From the NCBI GenBank assembly GCA_963082875.1, contig OY720098.1, positions 2,232,001 through 2,296,000 of the forward strand: a DNA stretch of 64,000 nt. Reading direction: 5' to 3'. The translations under genes and the position numbers were made by a program. The DNA comes from Corella eumyota (Eukaryota > Chordata > Ascidiacea > Phlebobranchia > Corellidae). The notes beneath the pieces were generated by a model that was not told the origin of the DNA, did no database searches, and saw only the letters and a list, made by a program, of their open reading frames with translations. Positions 20,575 to 31,649 of the stretch are shown piece after piece. How positions within the stretch are numbered: the first letter of the stretch is position 1; the number at the start of each line of letters is the position of its first letter.

Positions 20575-23500
20575 GGAACACATAAATCACAAAACCTGAA
20601 GACCAAAAATGTCCGACGAAGGTAAATAAAATAATTTTTTTAATATAAAACATTTACAAGTAGATTTTTTTCTGTGTTTTAAACTAATATTATTTAAAAA
20701 AAAAAATTTTAATTAAAAATAAATATTTACATTTAATTTCTTAATATCTTTATTTTTTAGGACCATTTTGGGTAAGAACCAAAATTCTAATTTTTAAATA
20801 TCTTAAAACAACAACAAAGTTTATATAACTGTTTCTAAACAAAATTGTATATAAAGTTCTTTTGCATTAACATTATTTACTTTATGTAAATACAGAATGC
20901 TTTGTTTAATTTAAATAATAAATACAACTGACTTACTTAATACTTAAAAATGTTAATGGTTTACCCTTATTACAATTTTAAATTTTTTTTATGTTTATGG
21001 GACAACAGCTTGTAAGTATTAAACAAAATTATTTTATCATTTTTTTAAATTATCATTTTTGTTATAATGATAATAATTCATTATTAATTAAAAGTTTAAT
21101 ATAACTGTTTAAATGACTAATTTAAGATAAAATATAAAAGTTTTTATGATTTAAATCTTTGTTTTTATGTTTATGGAACGACAGCAAGTAAGTATTAAAC
21201 AAAGTTATGTTAACGTTTTTACAATTATTTATTGTTACATAAATAGTAATTTATTATTACTTTAAAATTTATTGTTATTGTTTACATTACTAATTTCGAG
21301 ATAAAATAAACAAGTTTTTAATAATTTACACAAATTTAAACAAAATTATTATAACATTCCCAAATTTCCTATTTTTGTTATATAAATATTAATTTCTTAT
21401 TTATTTAAAGTGTAATAACTGTTTAAATGACTTATTTAAGATAAAATATACAAGTTTTCATGATTTACATTTTTGTTTTTATGTTTATGAAACAACAGTA
21501 TGTAAGTATTAAGCAAAAATATTTAAACAATTTTGAAATTATTATTTTTGTTATATAAATATGGAATTTATTAATTTATAGTTTAATATAATTCTTTAAA
21601 TTACTAATTTTGAGATAAAATATACAAGTTTTTATGATTTACATTTTTGTTTTTATGTTCATGGAACAACAGGCTGTAAGTATTAAACAAAAATATTCTA
21701 ACATTTTTGAAATTATTATTTTTGTTATATGAAGGAAATAAAATTTGTTTATTAGTTTAAAATTTAATTTTAATGTTTAAATAGCAAATTTTATGTTTAA
21801 AACGGGTAATTATTATGACTTACATTTTTATGTTTATGAAACAACCAGTTTGTAACTATTAAACAAATTAAGAAAACAAAGTTAGAATTTTAATTTTTTT
21901 TACAAAATTTTTATTTTTTTTTAAAATATTTTTTCACTATATAATTTTTGTAACATACCATATGATAGTTTTTTTTTAATTAAAAAAATGACATATTACT
22001 GTAATGTAGTAAAGTTATTATTTATTTTGTAATGTTAAGCTTATGTTTAATATGTTTAATAACAATGTTCTAAATAAATACCTACTAATCGTTTTACAAA
22101 AACTTTTATTAAAAAAAATAATAACAAGCAAAAAAAATGATTTTAAATCTAAATTAAACTACTGAATAAAAATTTATAAATATTAATAACATAAACACAA
22201 ACAAAAAAACATTAATTTTTGTTTTATTAGCCACTAGAGAGAGCTAAATCTAAATATAAAGCCGACATGCACAACGTGAGCATCAATAACTTACAAAATT
22301 AAAATAAATTAATTAAATTTGTTTTAAATATTTAATGTATTCCAATTGTAATATTTTCTACTATTTCATTATTTACTAACCCTAAAATACTTATATGTTC
22401 ATAAACTACGAAAAATTAAATAATCGCATAACAATTTACACTGGATAAACAGATATATATTTAATGTTAAATTATTTTTAAAAGTTTTGTATAAACCAAG
22501 CTTTAACTGATGAAGAGTTTGAAAACCAACATCAAAAAACATTCCAAGCTGGAAAGGAACTTCTTTATTCTAATTCTGATACCCAAAAGTTTAAAGATTT
22601 TATTGAGAATTTGAAAGAAGAATATAAAACCACCAATGACAAAAACAATGAGGTTGAGAAATTTAAGTAATTTTTATGGATAATTAATTAGTAATTTTTT
22701 ATTTAAATATCTTAATTTTCGTTTAAAGAAAATACTTGAAGCACAAAGTGAATACAAAAAAGAAATGAAAAAGGTAGTTTTCATTAGTTAAAATGTCAAC
22801 TAACTTAAATGTGTCACCAAAAAATCAACTCTGTGTTAAAAAAAAAATAAAATTTTTATTAAGAAACTGTTAATTTACAAAACATGTTCTAATTTAAACA
22901 AAGAGGTAAAACTGTAATTTGTTTGCTACATAAATTTTAACAAAAATCTTTTTAAAATTATGTTAGTACAAATAAGTATTACAATATAACAAATAACAAA
23001 ATTGGTCTTGTAGAAATAACATATTTTATTGGTAGCAATGTGAAAACCGTGCTTTCAATGAACAAGAATTTGAGAACCAACATGAAAAAGTAATAAATAT
23101 TGTTAAAGAAATGCTTCATCCTAATCTTTTTGAAAACAAAAACTTTCAAGAATTTGTTCAATTAAAGAAAATGGAATTTCAAGACAATAATAATGCAAGA
23201 AATTTAAAGGTACATTTAACATAACACAGTGTTTTATATAAGAAATTTTTAAACAATTATTTTCTTCATTAAAAAATGATGTATTTTTAAATATTAGTTT
23301 TTTTGTTATGTAAGTTATTCTCTAATTACATTGTGAATATGGTAGTTTAATAAATAACAATAATTATATTAAAGGCGACCAGTCAAGCTAAAAACAAATA
23401 TGAAGAAATCATATTAAAAGCAAGTATCATTTAAATGTGCAATTATCTTACTTTAAGCAAAATTTAAAAAAAAATGTTTTTAATTAAGAAAAATATAATA

Positions 23501-26315
23501 TACAAACATCAATGTAATAATTTAAAATTCAATTTTAAACTTAAATTCTATGCAAACATTTAGGTAAAAAATTTAAGAACAAACATATGCATAACAAACT
23601 TATATTCTTTTAATAGTTATGTACAGATCAGGCTTTAAAGCAAGAAGAGTTTGAAAACCAACATCAAAAAGCAATAGAAGAAGCCCTAAAATTACTCCCG
23701 TCTGGGCTTTCTAAAAACACTGGGTTTTTAAGTTTTATAAAGGATATGCGGTGCAAACATGAAACCATAAACCAGGAAAACAACAATGTAAGAATTGTAA
23801 AAGTTTAAGTTATATTATATTTTTTTATGGATTATTAATTTATCCTAGAGTAAAATTGTTTTTAGCAAAATGTTTTATTTCTAAAATTTTTTAGAAAATA
23901 CTTAAAGCACAAAGTAAATACAAAGAAGAAATGGATAAGGTAGATTACATCTCTTAAATATAAATAAACAATTTTTTTAATACATTTTTAATTTCAAATT
24001 TAAAAATGGTAGAAAAGGTATAGTTAACAAAACTGAGTTAATTTTCTTATTTAACCCTTTTCAACATTTAGTTTGTCATATAAGGTCTGTTGTTACCATT
24101 TAAAAATAAGTATCAAAATTTAAATAAATGTAAATAGCATAAAATTGTTCAAAATCTTTTTTTTAATGTTTTTATACTTTAAAAATTGTAAGGTAACAGC
24201 GAAGGCTATTTTAAAGTTAAAAACTTTTTTAACTAATTAGCAAACACAATTTTAAAGAATTAACTAATTTGTAAAAATATGGATATTGGTTAATAAAGAA
24301 ATACCATTAAAAAATATTTTCAACTATTTAGATTTGCAACAACCATGCCTTAAATGACATAGAATTTAAGAATCAACATGAAAAATCATTAAAAGTTGTT
24401 AAAAAATTACTTCACCCTGTTTTTTTTAACAATAAAAACTTTCAAGATTTTGTGGAAATGGCTAAAACTCAATATATTGAGGATAATACCAGTAATTGGC
24501 AGGTAAAGTAAACTTAATTTACTTTATTAACATGGTTTACTTTGGTTAATATAAAAAAGGTAAAAAATGTTTTTGTAGATGAACAACATTCTTAAACAAA
24601 ACCTAAACAATGTTGAAGAAGAAAAGGAAAAGTTACTCACCGATATTGGAAACCTAACTAAAAAAAATCGAAAGGTTTTTATAACATTGTATTTAAAATG
24701 TTTTTTTTTTATAAATAGATTGGATAAATTAAAATAGGTATCCAGAATTTTAAAAACCTTTTTTAGTGTTATTTATTAACTTAATAAACTGCTAAATTTA
24801 TACTATAGCATCTGTTCATAGTTTCTAACTTGAAATGTTTTTTAAAAAAGGGATTTTAAGGGGTTACGAAAATCTTGCATACTAAAATTTTAAGCTAAGG
24901 CATAGGACAATATAGTATTTTAATGAAGCCAAGCTAAGGCATAGGACAATATAGTATTTTAATGAAGCACTAGTATATTCCCCACCCTAGGTCTGTATTT
25001 AAATTCTCATATTAAGATGGTAACTTGCAATTAATATAGGCATGTGACAAATTACCAGTGCACCACAGATTAGACATACATATGTTTTACATTAAACTTC
25101 AAAACACATAATATTCGTAATAAACTCATAAAAAGGTTAAGAACCCTTAATCTAAACTAAATAATTTTACAGTATTATGACCCAAGTCAGGTTGAAATTA
25201 ACCTTAAAGAAAAAGGTTTTCTTGGAAGAGGAGGTTTTGGTTGTGTGCGTCTTGGTTTTCTGCAACATTTTGGAGTTATTGCTATTAAAGCTATCCCATT
25301 AACAGGCTCTAAAGATGAAATTGTTAAAAAAAAGAAAAAGTAACTTGTTCTTTAATTCAACTTAACTTTAAATCTATAATTGTTATGAAAAAAGGGGTTT
25401 GTTTTGTATAACCTATAACATAATATTCAATTCATTACCAACATTTTATTTATCAGAATTATGCATGAAATTGATATGTGTTTACATGCCAGTCACACCA
25501 ATATAGTCAGTTACATTGGCTATACAGAATGGGGTCCTTATCCACAAACAACTGGAATTATTATGGAGTACATGCAGTGTGGCAACCTTAAAACTTTAAT
25601 GATAACAAAAGCAGATAACATTAATATACCAATAGCTGTAAGGCTACAATTTGCTTTTGAAATTGCATGTGGACTTTCTTTTCTCCACAACTTGGATAAA
25701 GATCAAAGAATGACACATGGAGACTTGAAGATCGAAAACGTCCTTCTTACAAGTGATCTACGATGCAAAATCTCTGATTTTGGTGGAGCTGACTTCGCAA
25801 CTGTTACTGATCCTGGTCAATCTAGTGTTGTCCCAGCAAAAAGGGGTGGAGAACATACTTGGCTCTATACAGCTCCAGAGAGATTAGAAGACATGAGGTT
25901 AAAAGTTACGACAGCAATGGATGTGTACAGCTTCTCCATGATGCTCTTCATGATTCTTGCCCGGCAACCTTCATGGATAAACGGTGTAAGCATTGAAAGA
26001 GAAGAACATGTTAGTTTGGTGAAAAGGAGAGAACGCCCAAATTTGCAAGAGATCACAAATTTGGAAAAGTCAGTTTCCCCCCAAGATGGCAAACTTGTCA
26101 CATTCCTCCAAGATCAAATGCAAAAGTGTTGGAATCAAGATCCGAAATCCCGTCCCAAAATGATCGACATAAGAGATCAAATTGACACAGAGCTTGCAAG
26201 AGAAAGTGATGTGGAAATAAAGCATCATGTGGTGGATATCATTGAAAAAATAAAAATTTCGACACCATTTAAATCTACCACTTCCTTTGAGCCAATTGAA
26301 AACTACAAACTTTAA
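20575..26315 (+). CDS. kinase family copy B: intact coiled-coil protein kinase with microexon array
   Basis: Exons: 20609-20621, 20761-20771, five putative 3-nt exons, 22231-22275, 22485-22652, 22729-22773, 23036-23209, 23375-23419 (GC donor), 23617-23787, 23895-23939, 24332-24502, 24579-24674, 25173-25339 and 25457-26315. In frame throughout: about 674 residues if every microexon is used. Order: MSDEGPFW, microexon residues, PLERAK exon, four Cys/ENQH modules with 15-residue spacers, a single 32-residue coil exon (A and C have four), then the kinase. Kinase motifs: GRGGFGCV, AIKAI (ATP lysine), Glu in HEIDM, HGDLKIEN (Arg of HRD replaced by Gly, as in IRAK1-type HGD loops), DFG, APE and DVYSF. 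This suggests an active serine/threonine kinase of the TKL group; substrate and pathway are unknown. No signal peptide or membrane helix, so probably cytosolic. Confidence 0.8.
20950..21860 (+). repeat. microexon repeat array of gene B
   Basis: Same repeat as at 7867-8900. Triplets between AG and GTAAGT: CTT 21009-21011, CAA 21185-21187, TAT 21499-21501, GCT 21673-21675 and TTT 21849-21851 (weak donor GTAACT). One further unit near 21300-21340 has lost the AG-NNN-GT core. The three bases differ between units while the flanks are conserved. Confidence 0.65.
23420..23425 (+). other. GC-AG intron donor, kinase B
   Basis: GCAAGT follows the exon-final AAA, identical to the site at 10461 in gene A. 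Confidence 0.7.
24892..24968. repeat. 39-bp direct duplication in an intron
   Basis: AAGCTAAGGCATAGGACAAT and the following bases occur twice, 39 bp apart and without mismatch, in the intron before the kinase exons of gene B. A local recent duplication with no apparent function. Confidence 0.85.
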
Positions 26316-27251
26316 TTTTTTCGGAGACTTTTTGATTTATCAACATGTTTCTTATTAACAAGAACTATTAACAAGAGGGAAACTATTAACTGTAGATAAA
26401 GCTTCATGCATAACAGTCTGCATTTATTGCAATTATATACTTTTTGTTGAATATTAACAGTGCAAAAATGTTAAAATCTAATGATCGACTACATTTAACC
26501 CCTATTTTCATAGCAATGGGAAGCACATTACCAACATCACACTTAACCAGAATTCCCTGCATAACCTGTACATAGATGAACAGCGACTTTGCCACAAACA
26601 AAAAACAATCTATACACTTTTAAATGACCTGATTAAAAAGACATTCGCCACTTTAAGATACTAATTAAGAATTAGTTGTTAATTGCAGCATAGCGTTCTA
26701 AATCTAACATAATATGTGGTGTTGCATTAGTTTAGCCACCCAGCTGATTTTGTAATCTAACTTGTAATCAAATTATTTTTTATCGCTTTGCAAATTAAAA
26801 TACGTATAAAAATATTACAAAAAAAATCAACTAGTTATGTTAACCATTGTAAATAAAAAATGATTGACAAAATACTTTTAATTTTAGAATACAATTTTTT
26901 ATAATATAAAACAAAAATTTTTGTGCAAATTAAATTTAAAAGAAAAAGGCTATATTACTTCTATCATCAAAGCAAGATCGCCTGCTAAAACATCAGCCAA
27001 GAACATTTATTTGTATTGTTTGATATAAGTCTGGCAAAAATTTATTAAATTAGATAAATTGATAGCAAAATATACAGTCAGACAGTTTTTCCATTAGCTG
27101 TAGACTTTATGGAACACAAATGTTTAAACATAAGATTAATTGTTTTTAATAGTTTTTTTAAAAAATCATTCTAGTTTATAATTAGATGTAAAAAGTAAGG
27201 TATCGAGAGCAGGGGACCAGAAGACTCGGCCGTGAGAAGATTCGGCCAGAA
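26316..27251 (+). other. 3' UTR and flank of kinase B, repeat unit head
   Basis: Near copy of 13969-14902 and of 27806-28740. The last 35 bp hold the junction motif GACCAGAAGACTCGGCC and AGAAGATTCGGCCAGAAG. Confidence 0.65.
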
Positions 27252-27805
27252 GATGCAAAATCTTAGATTTTATTGGAGCTGACTTTGCAACCATAACTAA
27301 CCCTAGTCAATCTAGTGTTGTTGCAGCAGAAAGAAGGGGAGAGCATACTTGGCTCTATACAGCTCTAGAATAATTATAAAACATGGGGTTAAAAGTTACG
27401 ACAGCAATGGATGTGTACAGCTTTGTCATAATGCTCTTCATGATTCTTGCCCAACGGCATTCGTGGATAAACGGTGTAAGCATTGAAAGGGAAGAACATG
27501 TTAGTTTGGTGAAAAACAAAAAACGCCCAAATTTGCAAGAGATCACAAATTTGGAAAACTCAGTTTCCCCCCAAGATGGCAAACTTGTCACATTCCTCCA
27601 AGATCAAATGCAAAAATGTTGGAATCAAGATCCGAAATTCCGTCCCAAAATGATCGACATAAGAGATCAAATTGACACAAAGCTTGCAAAACAAAGTGAT
27701 GTGGAAATAAAACATCATGTGGTGGATATTATTAAAAAAATAAAAATTTCGACACCATTTAAATCTACCACCTCCTTTGAGCCAATTGAAAACTACAAAC
27801 TTTAA
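27252..27805 (+). pseudogene. truncated kinase copy B'
   Basis: Last-exon fragment starting at the same point as A' (just before DFG) and ending FEPIENYKL. DFG is altered (DFIGAD) and the APE region carries stops (CTAGAATAATTATAAAAC). From 27383 it stays open for 140 codons, so breakage is mostly at its start. Its 3' flank is almost identical to that of gene B, evidence of a recent copy or conversion. Confidence 0.85.
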
Positions 27806-28740
27806 TTATTTCGGAGACTTTTTGATTTATCAACATGTTTCTTATTAACAAGAACTATTAACAAGAGGGAAACTATTAACTGTAGATAAAGCTTCATGCA
27901 TAACAGTCTGCATTTATTGCAATTATATACTTTTTGTTGAATATTAACAGTGCAAAAATGTTAAAATCTAATGATCGACTACATTTAACCCCTATTTTCA
28001 TAGCAATGGGAAGCACATTACCAACATCACACTTAACCAGAATTCCCTGCATAACCTGTACATAGATGAACAGCGACTTTGCCACAAACAAAAAACAATC
28101 TATACACTTTTAAATGACCTGATTAAAAAGACATTCGCCACTTTAAGATACTAATTAAGAATTAGTTGTTAATTGCAGCATAGCGTTCTAAATCTAACAT
28201 AATATGTGGTGTTGCATTAGTTTAGCCACCCAGCTGATTTTGTAATCTAACTTGTAATCAAATTATTTTTCAATGCTTTGCAAATTAAAATATGTATAAA
28301 AACATTACAAAAAAAGCAACTAGCTATGTTAACCATTGTAAATAAAAAATGATTTGACAAAATACTTTTGATTTTAGAATATAATTTTCTATAATATAAA
28401 GAAGAAAACTTTGTGTAAACTAGATTTAAAAGAAGAAAGCTAGATTACTTCTATCACCCAAGCAAGATCGCCTGGTAAAACATCAGCCAAGAACATTTAT
28501 TTGTATTGTTTGATATAAGTCTGGCAAAAATTTATTAAATTAGAAAATTGATAGCAAAATATACAGTCAGACAGTTTTTCCATTAGCTGTAGGCTTTATG
28601 GAACACAAATGTTTAAACATAAGATTAATTGTTTTTAATAGTTTTTGTAATAAATCTTTCTGGTTTATAATTAGATGTAAAAAGTAGGGTATCGAGAGCA
28701 GGGGACCAGAAGATTCGGCCGTGAGAAGATTCGGCCAGAA
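27806..28740 (+). other. 3' flank of B', repeat unit head
   Basis: Nearly identical to 26316-27251 over its first about 450 bp; the later half resembles 14318-14900 from locus A more closely. The patchwork suggests gene conversion. Confidence 0.6.
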
Positions 28741-29262
28741 GATGCAAAATCTTAGATTTTAGTGGAGCTGACTTAGTCAATCTAGTGTTGTTGCAGCAGA
28801 AGAAGGGGGAAGCATACTTGGCTCTGTACAGCTCCAGAATAATTAAAAAACATGGGGTTAAAAGTTACGACAGGAATGTGTGTGTACAGCTTTGCCATGA
28901 TGCTCTTCATGATTCTTGCCCAACGGCCTTCGTGGATAAACGGTGTAAGCATTGAAAGGGAAGCCATGTTAGTTTGGTGAAAAACAAAAAACGCCCAAAT
29001 TTGCAAGAGATTACAAATTTGGAAAAGTCAGTTTCCCCCAAGATGGCAAACTTGTCACATTCTTTCAAAATCAAATGCAAAAATGTTGGAATCAAAATCC
29101 AATATCCCGTCCCAAGATGATCGACACAAGAGATCAAATTGACACAGAGCTTGCACAGCAAAGTGATGTAGAAATAAAGCATCATGTGGTGGATATTATT
29201 GAAAAAATACAAATTTCGACACCATTTAAATCTACCAACTCCATTGAAAACTACAGACCTTA
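28741..29262 (+). pseudogene. truncated kinase copy B''
   Basis: Third last-exon fragment, the most decayed: a deletion after the DFG region, shifted frames, a second short deletion before the C-terminus (TNSIENYRP) and stops in the APE region. Same start point and same junction as B' and A'. Confidence 0.85.
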
Positions 29263-29410
29263 ATATTCCCGGAGACTTTTTGCTTTATTAACATTTTCCT
29301 TAGTAACAAGAACTATTAACTAGAGAGAAACTGTTAACAATAGATAAAGCTTCATGCATAACAATATGCATTTATTGCAATGATATACTTTTTAATGATT
29401 ATTTACAGTT
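29263..29410 (+). other. 3' flank of B'', cut by a mobile element
   Basis: Kinase 3'-flank homology, closest to 15457-15600, ends where the fold-back arm starts. Confidence 0.5.
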
Positions 29411-30033
29411 AATAAAAAAAACTAATTTTAAAAGCGCGCGCTTTTAGGTGACACAAGACGATGCATAATGATATCTCGTATTTTGCCAAATAGTGCCGCC
29501 TTTCCAAACAATATTTGAAGAAAATAGAGCGTTAATTTTTTATTTTTTACACTGAGGATTATGCATAAATATGTTATTTTTCTTTTCCCGTGTCAACTTT
29601 TTAATTTTACAAACTAAAACCTATAAAAAACTAATTTTGAAAGCGCGCGCTTTTAGGTGACACAAGACGATGCATTATGATATCACGTGTTTTGCGAAAT
29701 AGGGCCGTCTTTCTAAACAATATTTGAAGAAAATAGATCATTAATTAATCGTTTTTTACACTGAGAAATGTGCATAAATATGTTATTAGTTATTGCCCGT
29801 GTTAATGTATATAAATTTATATACTAAAACACAAAGAATAAAACATTTAAAGAGTTGCCAGAAGATTTGTCCTGCAAAAAAACGGCGGGAAGTCGGCGAT
29901 TAAATTCCGGTGTATAAAGTCAGCGTAGGACCATATTTTACCGATATTCAAAATAAAATTTTGCATAAAGTACAGTATATATAAAAGTTTTAAGTTTTTA
30001 TTAGTTGTTACGTTAATGACATATGTTAGTTTT
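29411..30033. mobile_element. lone arm of the fold-back family
   Basis: Matches 15985-16590 of the fold-back element (GCGCGCGCTTTTAGGTGACA blocks, TTTACCGATATTCAAAATAA, then ATGACATATGTTAG). The outer end and the second arm are missing at this point. A related scrap (GTAAGAACCTAT / TTTACCGATATT) flanks the LTR element. Confidence 0.8.
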
Positions 30034-30143
30034 TAGAATATTATTTTTTTTTTAATTTTTGTTTTCGGCCTGCGAAATATTTCATTAAACTGCGGGGAGC
30101 CTGCAGCGTCAAGCCCGCGTATTCCTTTAACGTAAGAACCTAT
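30034..30143. other. short GC-richer stretch before the LTR element
   Basis: CGGCCTGCGAAATATTTC, GCGGGGAGCCTGCAGCG and onward; not recognised. It ends in CTAT, the target duplication of the LTR element. Confidence 0.4.
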
Positions 30144-30396
30144 TGTAACGTACTGTGTTTTATTATCCTCGCCGTTATCTTTCTGGTCTGACGCCTTCAC
30201 CCTTACGTCACTTCCCCTTTTAGCTTACCGCCACTTCTTATGTTAGTTAAAGGTTGCTTTAGATTTATTATGTTATTGTTTATGTAAATATTAATGTGAT
30301 TCTATTTGAATAAGGTTTACCGTGACTAAATTAATAAACTGTTGAATATTGTGAAATTGTGAATTAATATTAAGAACTTTGTACTCGGTTATTACA
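30144..30396 (+). repeat. 5' LTR
   Basis: 253 bp; same length as the 3' LTR with about one difference. It should carry the element's promoter. Confidence 0.95.
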
Positions 30397-30419
30397 TTGG
30401 AGGTCCTGCCGAGATCCAG

Positions 30420-31600
30420 AATGTCTGATTCAGAAAGCGAGGTTTTTATTAAAACCCCACTACCTGAAAATTGGGAAAATGTTATGGAAAAAAAAATGCA
30501 GGATATGGAAACATTACTAATGAGAGAACTAGAAGAAACAGTCAACCACCGAGTTACCGAAATCAGGGTTGAGATGCAACAACAGCTAAATGCCGCGGTA
30601 ACGTCGATGCAACAAAAATATGTGAGCCTTTACAGCAATATTAAAAAAGCTCAAAAAACAACAGTGGGTGCAATAAATGATCTAAAAATGAAATTTGAGC
30701 AATACGAAACGTTTAATGCAAGTGAAAGGGAAGTTTCACAAAAATTGATAAATATTAAAGAAGACGCTGATACCAAGGTCAAGACTTCATGAGTTCAACC
30801 CGGGCTAATCAAGAAGAACTAAATGAAAACATTGAACTTCTGACGCCAACAAGGGTTAGATTTGCCTTACCAAATAGTACTCCAAATAAAGAAAAGGTAT
30901 CGCCTGTAACCCTTGATCGATTCGATGGTAAAGGTTCTGTTGAAGATTTTTTGGCTCGATTTGAGATTGCGGCAGAATACAATCAGTGGTCGTAATATAC
31001 CAAAGGCACGCAACTTGCTCTTCATTTAAAAGATTCCGCCTCAAGCGTTATAACGAGCCTGGACCCTGAAAAAAGACGACAATTTATTGTAGTTAAAAAC
31101 AAGCTGATTCAAAAATTTGGAATAAAGATACGTGATCCTGTGTCGCTGTTGCATTGTCGCGTTCGGCGGCATAATGAAAGTCTTGTTGACCTTTCCGAAG
31201 ATATAAACTCGATGGCACGACGCTGTAAGGTATACGAACAATCAAAAGAATCCGACTTGGAAACCGTCAAGGTGAACTGTTTTCTCAACGCCCTTAAAGA
31301 CTACCCCTCTATTATTTCAGGCTTAAGGCTAAAAGATCCGCGTTCCTTAGATGAAGCTTTGGATTGGGCAATGCGTCTTGAAGAAGAGCAAAATAATCGT
31401 CAAATAAGGCCAGTGCGAACAGCGAATGCGACCAACGCCCAAGTCGATGTATCTGTAGCAAGTAAATTGGAAAAAATGAGTCAAGCTATTGTAGACTTGA
31501 CGGAGCAATTTAAAATGCCTAATGGAAACCGTTATCCTAACTATAACAGACCACAACGAAATAGAAACTATAATCGTCCCGGGCCGGGAAACTATCAATA
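30420..31600 (+). pseudogene. gag region of the Ty3/gypsy element (fossil)
   Basis: Begins with an acidic coiled-coil stretch (MSDSESEVFIKT), then a capsid-like part (FDGKGSVEDFLARFEIAAEY) and an Arg/Asn-rich C-terminus (NRNYNRPGPGNYQ) in the nucleocapsid position. No CCHC knuckle is seen. This region is broken. Confidence 0.8.
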
Positions 31601-31649
31601 ACCGAACAACTGAGGCCTCGTTCGGTTAGATTTAAAGGTGCCTCTAGAA

